Below are positions 16,868 through 25,030 of a stretch of DNA of 36,562 nt, piece after piece. The stretch is from Chloroflexota bacterium (lineage in GTDB: Bacteria > Chloroflexota > Limnocylindria > Limnocylindrales > CSP1-4): assembly GCA_021786265.1 (NCBI GenBank), contig JAJYNP010000114.1, positions 1-36,562 on the forward strand, given 5' to 3'. The position numbers and the translations under genes are program-made. Each line of letters begins with the position of its first letter. The stretch's first letter is position 1. Under the pieces are notes generated by a model. That model made no database searches and was not told the origin of the DNA. It worked only from the letters and a program-made list of their open reading frames with translations.

Positions 16868-17593
16868 GTGGCTGACACGAGCGAACCCCTCGTCGGCGTG
16901 GTCATCCCGGCACTGAACGAGGCCGGGAAGATCGGGCGCGTCCTGGACAAGCTGCCTGGGGACGGGCGGTTCGAGGCGATCGTGGTGGACGATGGCTCGA
17001 CCGATGGGACCGGGGACGAGGCACGCGCGCACGGCGCGGCGGTCGTGCTCCGCCACGCGGTGCGAGCTGGCGTGGGGGCGGCCATCCGCGATGGGTTCCT
17101 GGAGGCGAAGGCGCGGGGCCGGCCCTGGCTGGCGCTGGTGTCCGGCGACGACCAGCACGAGCCGGCCGAGCTCGCAGCGGCCCTCGACCACGTGCTTGCG
17201 TCCGGCGCCGACTACGTCCAGGGCAGTCGATGGCGCCCCGGTGGCCGGGTGATCGGGTCCACGGGCGGACGCGGGCTCGGCACCCGGCTCTACTCCCTCG
17301 CGTTCAGCGTGCTGGCCGGCCGGCGGGTCACCGACGCGACCAACGGATTCCGTGTCTTCCGCTCGTCCATCCTCGACGACCCGACCATCAGGCTCGGCCA
17401 GTCCTGGCTGGATAGCTACGATCTCGAGCCGTACCTCTTGTTCAAGGCGATCCGGCGCGGGTACCGTGTGGTGGAGCAACCGGTGACGGTCCGCTACCAC
17501 CGCGACGAGGCGTACACGAAGATGCGCGGGCTGCGCGACTGGTGGCGGCTGTTCCGGCCAGCGCTGCTGCTGAGGTTGGGGATCAAGCGATGA
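16868..17593 (+). CDS. GT2 family glycosyltransferase
   Basis: A 241-aa GT-A glycosyltransferase of the polyprenyl/dolichyl-phosphate mannose synthase-like branch of GT2. Motifs: VVIPALNEAGKI (11-22), VVDDGSTDGTGDE (39-51), and SGDDQHEP (92-99) where the metal-binding DXD usually reads DADGQ or DADLQ. It has no C-terminal membrane helices, so it would be peripheral. It probably makes a polyprenol-phosphate sugar or adds a sugar to the lipid-linked unit; the former would supply the GT87, GT39 and PIG-V-like enzymes downstream, which use such donors. Upstream coding potential is open but lacks similarity, so GTG 16868 was chosen; no Shine-Dalgarno is evident. Its stop overlaps the epimerase start (ATGA). 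Confidence 0.85.
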   Translation: MADTSEPLVGVVIPALNEAGKIGRVLDKLPGDGRFEAIVVDDGSTDGTGDEARAHGAAVVLRHAVRAGVGAAIRDGFLEAKARGRPWLALVSGDDQHEPAELAAALDHVLASGADYVQGSRWRPGGRVIGSTGGRGLGTRLYSLAFSVLAGRRVTDATNGFRVFRSSILDDPTIRLGQSWLDSYDLEPYLLFKAIRRGYRVVEQPVTVRYHRDEAYTKMRGLRDWWRLFRPALLLRLGIKR

Positions 17594-18612
17594 CCATGGC
17601 CCTGGAGCGTTCGTTCGGCGGGCGGCGCGTGCTCGTGACGGGGGGCGCCGGCTTCGTGGGGGGCGCCGTGACCCGCCGCCTCGTGGAGGCGGGCGCCCGG
17701 GTGACGGTGCTCGACGACCTGTTCACCGGACTTCGCGAGACCGTCCCGGCGCAGGCCGAGCTCGTCGTGGGATCGGTGATCGACGAGCCCCTGGTCCGCG
17801 ACCTCGTGCACCACGCCTCGCTCGTCTTCCACATGGCCGCGCGGAACATCATCGCCTCGACCAGGAACCCGCGCGATGACTTCGAGACCAACATCGGCGG
17901 GACCCTGAACGTGCTGCTCGCGGCCCGCGAGTCCCGCCCCGAGCGGGTGGTCTACTCGTCCTCCACGTCCATCTACGGCAACCCCCGCAGCATCCCCATC
18001 AACGAGAACGACGAGATCGCCGCGCTCTCGCCGTACGCCGTGAGCAAGTTCTCCGGCGAGCTCTACTGCCACGCCTTCTACGAGAGCTACGGGCTTCCGG
18101 TCGCGGTGGTGCGCTACTCGAACATCTACGGCCCGGGCCAGCGGCCCGACAACCCGTACTGTGGCGTGGTCTCGAAGTTCCTGACCAGCGCCCGGCAGGG
18201 CACGTCCCTGAGCGTCCACGGCGACGGCGAGCAGACCCGCGACTTCACCTTCATCGACGACGCGGTAGAGGCCACGCTGCTCGCCGCGGTGCACCCGCGG
18301 GCGGAGGGCGAGGTCTTCAACGTCGGGACGGGCATCGAGACGTCGGTCAACCAGCTCGCGCGCCTCGTGTGCGCGGCGATGGAGCGCCCGTGCGAGGTCG
18401 AGCACATCGACCGCCGCGACGTGGACAACATCCGCCGGCGCGTGGTCAACATCGAGAAGGCGCGCCGCATGCTTCGCTGGTCGCCGCAGGTCACCCTGGA
18501 GCGTGGGCTGGCGCACACGGTGGAGTGGTTCCTGGGTGAGGGTTTCGTCGAGGAAGGAGGGATGGCGACGGGCGCGAGACGGGTGGATCCCGGGCAGGCG
18601 GTCTCGCAATAG
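17590..18612 (+). CDS. NAD-dependent sugar epimerase/dehydratase (extended SDR)
   Basis: A 340-aa extended short-chain dehydrogenase of the UDP-glucose 4-epimerase group. The NAD-binding Rossmann loop is TGGAGFVGG (17-25), the acidic residue for NAD is in VTVLDDL (about 38-44), the catalytic Ser region is YSSSTSIYG, and the catalytic pair is Y149 and K153 in SPYAVSK. YSNIYGPGQRP and the DFTFIDDAVEA segment fix the sugar-nucleotide fold. It would interconvert a UDP-hexose or UDP-uronic acid for the glycan. ATG 17590 overlaps the GT2 stop, so the two are coupled. The last ~20 residues are low-complexity. Exact substrate unknown. Confidence 0.92.
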   Translation: MTMALERSFGGRRVLVTGGAGFVGGAVTRRLVEAGARVTVLDDLFTGLRETVPAQAELVVGSVIDEPLVRDLVHHASLVFHMAARNIIASTRNPRDDFETNIGGTLNVLLAARESRPERVVYSSSTSIYGNPRSIPINENDEIAALSPYAVSKFSGELYCHAFYESYGLPVAVVRYSNIYGPGQRPDNPYCGVVSKFLTSARQGTSLSVHGDGEQTRDFTFIDDAVEATLLAAVHPRAEGEVFNVGTGIETSVNQLARLVCAAMERPCEVEHIDRRDVDNIRRRVVNIEKARRMLRWSPQVTLERGLAHTVEWFLGEGFVEEGGMATGARRVDPGQAVSQ

Positions 18613-18646
18613 CGCGCCCCTGACGTTCGGCCAGCAGACCAGCTCC

Positions 18647-19248
18647 ATGTCGATGGCGGCACGACCCGGCGACACCTCCCGCGTCGATGCTATCCCGGTG
18701 GCGCGGCTGTTCCGGCGCTTCGGGTTACGGGGAACGCTCCAGGCCGTCGGGCTGGTAGCCCTCGTCTTCTTGCCGCCTGCACGATCATTCTTGCGAGGCC
18801 CGACCTGCAGAATCCCGCTGCCGTCGGCAACGATCCTTCGAATTACTTCGCTGCGGGCCAGCGATTGAACGCCGGGCATCCCCTCTACGCGATCCAACCC
18901 ACCGACCGTCCGGTCGGTAATGGCCCCTTTCCCGATCCCTGGTCGTACCCCCTGCTGTCTCCCCCCGCCGTTGCCGTCCTGTGGCGAGCGCTCTCGCTGC
19001 TGCCCGGCAACGTGTCAATGTACGTGTGGTGGCTCGCCGGCGCCGGAGCTTCGTTACTGCTTGGCCTGTGGCTCATCGTGCGCAGTCGGACGGCGACACT
19101 GCCGTTCGTGCTGATCCTCATTCCGTCGCTCTCGATCACCGCGTGGTCGGGCAACCTCAATGCGCTGCTGATCCCGGGCGGCGCATTCGTCTGGCTGGCA
19201 GGCGCCAAACAACGGCCCGTTGTGGCGGGTGTGCTCGTCGCGGGTCGC
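18647..19248 (+). pseudogene. Broken GT87/DUF2029 glycosyltransferase (frameshift, 3' truncated)
   Basis: From ATG 18647 the frame gives a plausible N-terminus ending in a hydrophobic stretch (LQAVGLVALVF). Near 18770 the homology moves to another frame, which continues LAACTIILARPDLQNP and then NYFAAGQRLNAGHPLYAIQP. This second part aligns well with the intact GT87 gene at 20357-21400 (ERLNAGHALYALSPGD; PLLSPPLIAVLWR versus PLLSPPAVAVLWR; VGNVDALLIAGAIVVW versus SGNLNALLIPGGAFVW). Similarity stops abruptly near 19248, where the homologue would go on for another ~180 residues. So it has lost its C-terminal half and carries at least one frameshift. It is not expected to be functional. Confidence 0.75.
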
Positions 19249-19425
19249 GTCGCGATAGATCCGGAAATCGAGTCCGACTGCCGGCCGGCGATCGAGGCCC
19301 GGGGGGATCAGGACCCACACGCCGACGATCGCGATCACCCCGAGCGAGGTGCGGGTGACGACGCGCGTGACCACGTCCCTCTTCCCCGGCACGCAATTGG
19401 GATACAGCGCCGGTCGGTAGTGCAT
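19245..19425 (-). pseudogene. 5' fragment of an inverted GT87/DUF2029 gene
   Basis: Read on the minus strand from the ATG at 19425, this encodes VVTRTSLGVIAIVGVWVLIPPG and then VGLDFRIYRDAT. That matches the N-terminus of the adjacent intact gene at 19534-20352 (FARASLGALVLLFAVLVLVLVFDPP; IGIDYHFYRGAASDWLAHG). The similarity ends at the same point (about 19245) where the plus-strand GT87 fragment ends. The two fragments therefore meet tail to tail, as expected after an inversion or deletion between related genes. GTCGCG occurs twice at the junction (19237-19250) and could have been the microhomology used. Confidence 0.6.
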
Positions 19426-19533
19426 GCCGGCGGAGTCGCTCGGGTTCGTCGGACAGCACGCGACTCCACGAAACCGCCCAGCCGGTCCACGCCACTCGTC
19501 GCCACCGGTACCTCCGTGCCGCGGCAACCGGTA

Positions 19534-20352
19534 TCAAGAGTTGTCCGACCGATGCCTCCCGGATAGAGATTCCCAGAGGGTGGCTCCTGCTCCAGACACA
19601 CCGAGCATCGGCCGCGCCTTCCGCCTCTGGCACGACGAGCCCAGCCAGGCCACCAGGGGCAGCACCATCGAGGGCACGGACGTCAGGGAGTAGAGCAGCC
19701 CGCCGTTGGTCGGGTTCACCACCGCGGCCCGCCACCAGTCGAGCCAGAGCGTCCCGAACGGCAGGCAGGCCACGGTGAAGAGCGCGAGCGCGACCCACCA
19801 GGCCCGGCGCCGCACCCCCGGCAGGGCGAACGGCGCCAGGCTGGGCTTGATCAGCACCAGCACGGCGGGGCCGGCCACGATCAGGCCGAGCGCCTCGAAC
19901 GCGATGATCCACATGCCCGGATTGCCCTGGAGGTAGATGCCGGGGGTCCACGGCCACAGCGCGAGCACGAGCATGACCGGCCACGTCCAGGTCGCAGGGC
20001 GGAGCCACCACAAGGCCGCGACCGTCAGGCCCATCGGGATCGCCCACCAGGTCCACGCCGGCAGCAGGACGAAGGGCACGAAGAGGTAGAGGGCGACCGG
20101 CGGGTACAGGACGTCCGCGGCGTGCAGGTACCGGATCGGATACGGGCCCGCGAGCTGGTGGGGGAGATAGAAGGTCCCGTGGGCCAGCCAATCTGACGCT
20201 GCCCCGCGGTAGAAGTGGTAGTCGATCCCGATCTGCCCGGGCTGGAAGTAGGGCGGGTCGAACACGAGGACCAGCACCAGGACGGCGAACAGGAGCACCA
20301 GCGCCCCGAGCGATGCCCGGGCGAAGAGGCGCCAGAGTCGGTCGGTGCGCAT
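19534..20352 (-). CDS. Short GT87/DUF2029-like membrane glycosyltransferase
   Basis: A 272-aa polytopic membrane protein with hydrophobic helices from residue 10 (LFARASLGALVLLFAVLVLVLVF). Following the first helix is GIDYHFYRGAASDWLAHGTFY, the acidic loop expected in GT-C enzymes, then repeated helices (LYPPVALYLFVPFVLLPAW; PVMLVLALWPWTPGIYLQGNPGMWIIAFEALGLIVAG). The pattern 'LQGNPGxWIIAFEALGL' resembles the DUF2029/GT87 core. At 272 aa it is shorter than usual (about 350-450), and its C-terminus after the last helix is short and polar, so the 3' end may be truncated. The upstream open frame to 20778 overlaps the next gene and is rejected; ATG 20352 lies 4 bp after the upstream stop, an operon arrangement. 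Confidence 0.65.
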   Translation of the reverse strand: MRTDRLWRLFARASLGALVLLFAVLVLVLVFDPPYFQPGQIGIDYHFYRGAASDWLAHGTFYLPHQLAGPYPIRYLHAADVLYPPVALYLFVPFVLLPAWTWWAIPMGLTVAALWWLRPATWTWPVMLVLALWPWTPGIYLQGNPGMWIIAFEALGLIVAGPAVLVLIKPSLAPFALPGVRRRAWWVALALFTVACLPFGTLWLDWWRAAVVNPTNGGLLYSLTSVPSMVLPLVAWLGSSCQRRKARPMLGVSGAGATLWESLSGRHRSDNS

Positions 20353-20356
20353 CGCT

Positions 20357-21400
20357 TCAGGCCAGGCCCGAGGACTGTCGCCCGGGCGCCAGCGTCGAGC
20401 CGGCCGGCGAGGCGGTCGGGTCCGCGTGCTGAGCCTGCCGCGCCGGGTCGCCGAGCGGAGCCAGGAGCGGCAGGAGGCGCGCCAGGTTCTCGGTGTTGAC
20501 CACGGGCGACCCGAAGACCGAGGCGAGGACTGCGATCGCATACGTCGCGCCGGGTCGGTTGCGGAGGACGAACATGGCCACGGCACACAGGCCGAAGAAC
20601 GCGATCGGCAAGACCGAGGCGATGCCGCCCGGCACGCCGAACATCCGGGCCACGGCGGCGAGGCTCTCGGCCGTGGCTCCCTGGACGGTCGTCTGGCGTG
20701 CGATCCCGAGATAAGCGATGTGCGCATCGAGCCCGGCCCCCAGGAGGCTGACGCCGCCGAGAACGACGAGCGCCCCAATCATCCAGCCCACGGCCCGCCA
20801 GCGCCGCTGGCACAGGAGCCACCAGCCGAACGCGATCGGCAGCAGCTTGACCCCCGCCATGAGCGCGACGATCGCACCGACGGCGGGGTCCCACTTCCTG
20901 GGCGCACGCCACACGACGATGGCGCCGGCGATGAGCAGGGCGTCCACGTTACCCACCAGCAGCTGGACGGCGATCGCCTGCGAGAGAAGGGCAACGACGA
21001 TCGCGGCGACGTATCGCCGGCGGCCGGTGAACGCGGGAGCCCGAAGCAGGACCGCGGATACGCCGACCAGCGCGACATCCGAGGCGATCCACCAGGTGGC
21101 CACGCCCAGCGGGTACGGGATGAGGGCGAGGGGGCGCCAGAGGACCGCGATCAGTGGCGGGGAGAGCAGTGGGACGGTCCAGAAGGGCGCGAACATCGGG
21201 ACGACCCGGTCGCCCGGCGAGAGCGCGTACAGCGCGTGCCCGGCATTGAGGCGTTCCGCGGCGGCCTGGTAGACGATCGCGTCCTGGGCCAGCCAGCCGG
21301 GCCGCAGCACGAGCGCGAGGCCGAAGATGCCTGCCACCATCACGACGGCGGCGGCCAGCGCAAACGCATCGGGTGGCAGCCGGCGGCGCTTGGACTCCAC
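20357..21400 (-). CDS. GT87/DUF2029 polyprenol-phosphate-sugar transferase
   Basis: A 347-aa polytopic membrane enzyme of the GT87 family, which uses polyprenol-phosphate mannose or related donors on the outer face of the membrane. After the first helix comes WLAQDAIVYQAAAERLNAGHALYAL, the conserved acidic loop, followed by PLLSPPLIAVLWRPLALIPYPLG, VGNVDALLIAGAIVVWRAPRKWD and LMAGVKLLPIAFGWWLL (the GxxKLxP-type motif). GTG 21400 is chosen because AGGAGG (21407-21412) stands 6 nt upstream; the longer frame from 21436 lacks this. It precedes the 272-aa gene by 4 bp and is divergent from the PIG-V-like gene. The C-terminal ~30 residues are low-complexity. Acceptor unknown. Confidence 0.8.
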   Translation of the reverse strand: MESKRRRLPPDAFALAAAVVMVAGIFGLALVLRPGWLAQDAIVYQAAAERLNAGHALYALSPGDRVVPMFAPFWTVPLLSPPLIAVLWRPLALIPYPLGVATWWIASDVALVGVSAVLLRAPAFTGRRRYVAAIVVALLSQAIAVQLLVGNVDALLIAGAIVVWRAPRKWDPAVGAIVALMAGVKLLPIAFGWWLLCQRRWRAVGWMIGALVVLGGVSLLGAGLDAHIAYLGIARQTTVQGATAESLAAVARMFGVPGGIASVLPIAFFGLCAVAMFVLRNRPGATYAIAVLASVFGSPVVNTENLARLLPLLAPLGDPARQAQHADPTASPAGSTLAPGRQSSGLA

Positions 21401-21518
21401 GGGGTCCCTCCTGGACAGGTGCGAGCAGTATGCCAAGGTGACCGAGGGGCTCGCCGCCTCCCGTCAGATGTTCCGGGCCTGGTACGTTCGGACCACGCCC
21501 GTTCGGGGAAGAGCTTGA

Positions 21519-21524
21519 TAGGCT
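21519..21524 (+). promoter_or_regulatory. -10 box of the PIG-V-like gene
   Basis: TAGGCT ends 8 nt before GTG 21533; the surrounding ATAGGCTGC equals the box ahead of the 11747 gene. It supports GTG 21533 as a leaderless start. Confidence 0.35.
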
Positions 21525-21532
21525 GCACCCTC

Positions 21533-22729
21533 GTGAACACCGCCGACACGCCGGAACCCCTCGCCGGTGCCGGGGTCGCCGCTCCGGGCGCGTCCGCCAC
21601 GTCGGGTGAGTCCGCCGCCTCGGGGTCGTCCGCGCGCCTGCGCGGGGCGCTGCCGGGGGCCACGGCAACGATCCTCGCGGCGTACCTGGGTTCCAGGCTG
21701 CTCGTGATCCTGTCCGCCGTCGCGGCCGAGGCGCTCATCCCTCGCAACCCGCGGCTCGTCCCCGGGAGCGGCGGCCCGATCCTGACGAGCCTCACGAGCT
21801 GGGACGGCTGGTGGTACCTGGGGATCGCGCGGTCGGGCTATCATGCCGCGCCGCTCGCTGGCCAGTACCACGACTACGCGTTCTTCCCGCTGTACCCGGC
21901 GCTGGTGCGTCTGCTGTCGATCGCGACGCCGGAGTTCGACGGCCTGATCGCGGTCCTGCTCTCCAACGTGCTGTTCCTGGTGGCGCTCTGGCTGCTGTAC
22001 CGCCTCACCCGCGAGGTGCTCGACGAGGAACGAGCGCTCTGGTCCGCGGTGCTGCTCTGCCTCTTTCCGTTCAGCTGGGTCTTCTCGATGGCGTATGGCG
22101 AGAGTCTGTTCCTCGCGCTCAGCCTGGGCTCACTGCTAGCGGCCGAGCGTGGCCGGGCGGGCTGGGCGTGCGTGCTCGCCTCGCTGGCAGGGCTGACGCG
22201 CCTGCCGGGGGTGCTGCTGGTCGTGCCGCTCGCGCTGATCCTCTGGCGCCGGGCACCTGATCGCCGGGCGCTGGCCTGGCTGGTTGTGGTTCCCGTCGGA
22301 GCGGCCCTCTTCGCCCTCTACATCGGCCAGCTGACCGGCAGCCTGGGCGCATACGGCGCGGCTCAGTCCGCGTGGGGACGCAGCGGCGCCGGCACAGCAG
22401 CAGCGGGCGGCCAGAGCCTGGGCGCCAACCTGGACCCGATGCTGGCCACCTTCCTGGTCACGCTGCTGGTCTACGTGTTCCTGCTCGTCTACCTGCGACC
22501 GGACCGCATCCCGCTCGCCTACGCCCTGATCCCGATCCTGACGCTGGCGTCGGTCTTTGCCAGCGGCAACCTGCAGTCCATCGGCCGGCTCGGGATGGTG
22601 GCGTTCCCGTACCTGTGGGTCGTGGCGGGCCGGCGCAGCACGTGGTTCCGGACTGCGTGGCCGGCGCTTTCGGCCGGGCTGCTCGGGATCCTGAGCGTGG
22701 CGATCTTCGCGGGTTGGTATCAGCCATGA
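21533..22729 (+). CDS. PIG-V-like mannosyltransferase (GT-C)
   Basis: A 398-aa membrane protein with about ten helices. The stretch SWDGWWYLGIARSGY and then FFPLYPALVRLLS is the signature of bacterial PIG-V (GPI mannosyltransferase 2-like) proteins, where the tryptophan-aspartate motif lies in the first external loop. Further helices: VLLSNVLFLVALWLLYRLTREVL, ALWSAVLLCLFPFSWVFSMAYGESLFLALSLGSLLAA, LAGLTRLPGVLLVVPLALIL. It would use a polyprenol-phosphate mannose donor on the outer face of the membrane. The frame is open far upstream, overlapping the divergent GT87 gene; GTG 21533 was selected (TTG 21515 is another option). The first ~40 residues are Ala/Gly/Ser-rich and probably cytosolic. 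It is followed 13 bp later by a GT39-like gene, likely in one operon. Confidence 0.78.
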   Translation: MNTADTPEPLAGAGVAAPGASATSGESAASGSSARLRGALPGATATILAAYLGSRLLVILSAVAAEALIPRNPRLVPGSGGPILTSLTSWDGWWYLGIARSGYHAAPLAGQYHDYAFFPLYPALVRLLSIATPEFDGLIAVLLSNVLFLVALWLLYRLTREVLDEERALWSAVLLCLFPFSWVFSMAYGESLFLALSLGSLLAAERGRAGWACVLASLAGLTRLPGVLLVVPLALILWRRAPDRRALAWLVVVPVGAALFALYIGQLTGSLGAYGAAQSAWGRSGAGTAAAGGQSLGANLDPMLATFLVTLLVYVFLLVYLRPDRIPLAYALIPILTLASVFASGNLQSIGRLGMVAFPYLWVVAGRRSTWFRTAWPALSAGLLGILSVAIFAGWYQP

Positions 22730-22742
22730 TGGCGAGCACCCC

Positions 22743-24497
22743 GTGACCGGCCGCTCCGACCGTCTGCCCCGCGTCGCCGACCGACTGCCCCAGGCCCTTG
22801 CGATCCCCGCGTCCCTGCGCATCCCCGCCGTCCTGTTCGTGGTTGCGTTCGCGGCGCGCGTCCTGACGGCGCTCCCCTTCTTCGCGCCCGGGTACCCCGA
22901 CTCCGTGTACTACCTGGCCACGGCCCGGGAGATCGTGGCAGGGCACGGCTTCACGATCCCGTACATCTGGGCGTTCGTGGACACGGGCGGCCACCTGCCG
23001 GCCGTGGGCACCCTGCCGATCCCATCGAACGAGCACTGGATGCCGCTCGCCTCGATCGTGGAGGTGCCGTTCATCTGGCTGCTGGGCCCGACCTACCTGG
23101 CCTCCTGCCTGCCGTTCTGGATCCTGGCCGCGCTCGGCGCGTCGATCACGTACCTGCTGGGGATCGACGCGGGGCTGGGGCGGCGGACGTCCATCGCGGC
23201 GGGGCTGCTGATGGCGATGCCCGGCGCGGTGGCGCCGTACATGTCGCAGCCCGACAACTTCTCGCTCTACATGGTGCTGGGCGTCACGGCGCTCTGGCTG
23301 TGTGTCCGCGGGGCCGCCGGGAACCGCTGGGCGTTCGCGCTCGGCGGTGTCGTGGTGGGGCTCGCGATGCTGGCGCGCACCGACGGGGTGCTGCTGGGCG
23401 TGCCGTTTGTCGTGGCGTTCGCGGTCGAGCTGTGGAGTCGCTGGCGGGACCGTTCGTCGGCCGGTGCATCGTCGGCCGGTGCATCGTCGGCCGGTTTGTC
23501 GTCGGCCCCCGCCCGCATCGGCTGGGGCGCGGCGATCGCGTGCTTCGGGCTCTTCCTGCTGGTCATGGCCCCCTGGTGGATCCGCGACCAGCTGCTGTTC
23601 GGGTCGATCTCGCCGTCGTCCTCGAGCGGCCGGATCCTCTGGATCCGCACGTACGAGCAGCTCTTCAGCGTCAGCGACCGGACCACGCCGGCGACCTTCT
23701 TTGCCCAGGGGCTGGGGCCGCTGCTGGCCAGCCGGATCGGGGGGCTCGGCGCCGCGATCATCGTGCTCGGGACGCAGCCGCTCCTGATCGTGCTGGTGCC
23801 GTTCACGCTGTGGGGCGCCTGGATCCACCGGCACGACGCCGCGTTCCGTCCGTGGCTGGTCTACGGGATCACGTTCCTGGTCTTCAGCGCACTGGTCTTC
23901 GCGGTCCACCTGCCGTACGGGATGGCGCTGCACTCGGGCATGGCGCTCGTGCCGCACGCGTACCTGCTGTCCATCGTGGGGATCGGCGCCGCCGTGCGCT
24001 GGGTGGCCGCCCGTCGCCCGCACTGGGACGTCCCGCGGGCCACGCGCAACTTCACGGTGATCGCGGTCGGGCTGGTGTGGGTCATCGGCGCGATTGCGAC
24101 GGCGCTGCTGGCTGGCGCCTGGCGGCACGAGGCCGACTACCGGACGGCGATCCTGACGGCGCACCCGATCCCGACGGCCGACCGGCTGATGAGCGCCGAC
24201 CCGGGCGCGTACTGGTATCGCTGGGGGATTACCGGGGTCCCGACCCCGAACGACCCGCTTCCGGTGGTGCGGCAGGCGGCGGCGCTGTACGACGTGCGCT
24301 GGCTGATCCTCGAGAAGGACCAGCTGGTGCCCTCGCTGCGGCCGGTGCTGGCCGGGACGGTGCGACCATCGTGGCTGTCGAAGCCGCTCGCCGTGGTGCC
24401 CGCCGGGGCCGAGGACACGGGGCCTGATGCGAGCCTCCCGCAGGCCGCGCTCTACGCTGTGTGCCTGTCGCCGGGCGACGCGCGCTGCGGGCCGTGA
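22743..24497 (+). CDS. GT39/ArnT-like membrane glycosyltransferase, paralogue 1
   Basis: A 584-aa GT-C enzyme of the PMT/ArnT type. After the first helix the loop YPDSVYYLATAREIVAGHGFT carries the acidic residue expected at the active site, and SQPDNFSLYMVLGVTALWL, GLAMLARTDGVLLGVPF and GHPP-like helices follow. A soluble C-terminal domain from about residue 450 (DRLMSADPGAYWYRW; NDPLPVVRQAAALYDVRWLILEKDQL) is shared with the paralogue at 29855-31708. A low-complexity Ser-Ala-Gly hinge lies near residue 240, coded by 15-bp repeats. GTG 22743 starts 13 bp after the upstream stop. It would transfer a sugar from a polyprenol carrier to an exported glycan or protein; the acceptor is unknown. Confidence 0.82.
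   Translation: MTGRSDRLPRVADRLPQALAIPASLRIPAVLFVVAFAARVLTALPFFAPGYPDSVYYLATAREIVAGHGFTIPYIWAFVDTGGHLPAVGTLPIPSNEHWMPLASIVEVPFIWLLGPTYLASCLPFWILAALGASITYLLGIDAGLGRRTSIAAGLLMAMPGAVAPYMSQPDNFSLYMVLGVTALWLCVRGAAGNRWAFALGGVVVGLAMLARTDGVLLGVPFVVAFAVELWSRWRDRSSAGASSAGASSAGLSSAPARIGWGAAIACFGLFLLVMAPWWIRDQLLFGSISPSSSSGRILWIRTYEQLFSVSDRTTPATFFAQGLGPLLASRIGGLGAAIIVLGTQPLLIVLVPFTLWGAWIHRHDAAFRPWLVYGITFLVFSALVFAVHLPYGMALHSGMALVPHAYLLSIVGIGAAVRWVAARRPHWDVPRATRNFTVIAVGLVWVIGAIATALLAGAWRHEADYRTAILTAHPIPTADRLMSADPGAYWYRWGITGVPTPNDPLPVVRQAAALYDVRWLILEKDQLVPSLRPVLAGTVRPSWLSKPLAVVPAGAEDTGPDASLPQAALYAVCLSPGDARCGP
23454..23513 (+). repeat. In-frame 15-bp repeats in the GT39-like gene
   Basis: The unit TCGTCGGCCGGTGCA is present at 23454-23468 and 23469-23483, with a changed copy at 23484-23498 and a partial one from 23499. 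It codes for SSAGA repeats in a loop between helices. Copy number could change without a frameshift. The same repeat is recognisable in the decayed copy at 28721. Confidence 0.75.
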
Positions 24498-24937
24498 GGG
24501 GCTGGGCCATGTGGGGGCCCGACGAGGCGGCCAGGAGTTCTGCCGCGGGGCCGTGGCCGCGCGCCTCCCTGGCCCGTGCCCGTCGCGCCCGCGCGCTTCG
24601 CGCAGCCGTCGCGCCGCGCCCTCCGTCGCGCAGCCGTGGCGCAGCCGTCGCGCCCGCGCCTGCCGCGCCCCTCGTGCCCCTCGCGCCCTTCGCGCCCCTC
24701 GTGCCCCTCGTGCCCTTCGCGCCCCTCGTGCCCTTCGCGCGGTAGTCACCCAGTGCCTGTTATTGGCCGTTCCGGGCAGATTTCCTGCGGTACAGTCACC
24801 CCGGGGCTCGTATCCAGCGCCGGCCGCGACGCGGACCCGCCGGCCGCGACGCGGACGGTGTGCATGGCTCCGCGGCCGTCTCCTCCGGCCGTTCGTGGCA
24901 CCGTCCACGCACGGATCGTGCCCGGATCAGGCACGCG
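24498..24937. other. Non-coding spacer, low complexity
   Basis: This 440-bp stretch separates the GT39-like gene from the XRE-nuclease gene. It is dominated by degenerate C/G-rich repeats (CGCAGCCGTCGCGC-type units near 24598-24660, then a clean 9-bp array). Open frames exist in all phases only because of the composition. Two copies of GGCCGCGACGCGGAC lie near 24823-24857. I see no gene here. Confidence 0.7.
24667..24738. repeat. Eight tandem copies of a 9-bp unit
   Basis: The unit GCCCYTCGY (variants GCCCCTCGT, GCCCCTCGC, GCCCTTCGC) is repeated eight times without gaps. The order of variants is not random (T-C-T alternation at two positions), which suggests amplification of an 18- or 27-bp block. 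It is intergenic and likely prone to slippage. Confidence 0.85.
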
Positions 24938-25030
24938 TCAGTGGTGCGCGCCGTCCCCCGGGGCACCTCTCGGCACCCGGACGCGCTTCCGGGGCGCAAA
25001 CGGCGACATAGCAGTCCGTCCATGACTGTT
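24906..25030. repeat. Left copy of a ~120-bp direct repeat
   Basis: This block resembles 28545-28659 in the same orientation: both open with CACGCACGGATC, both have a 23-bp core (24978-25000 against 28607-28629, two mismatches by eye) and both end in CCATGAC(T/C)GTT. Between these points similarity is patchy. The pair encloses the XRE-nuclease, phd-vapC and second ATPase. On the minus strand the core encodes FAPRKRVR, which in this copy forms the C-terminal tail of the XRE-nuclease. Confidence 0.6.

Noticed and set aside
24667..24738. Short tandem repeats considered as a CRISPR array
   Set aside because: The units are 9 bp, contiguous and without spacers, and no cas gene is present.
22458..24908. 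An 816-codon minus-strand open frame
   Set aside because: It is antisense to two clear membrane glycosyltransferases and made up of low-complexity Arg/Gly/Pro stretches.
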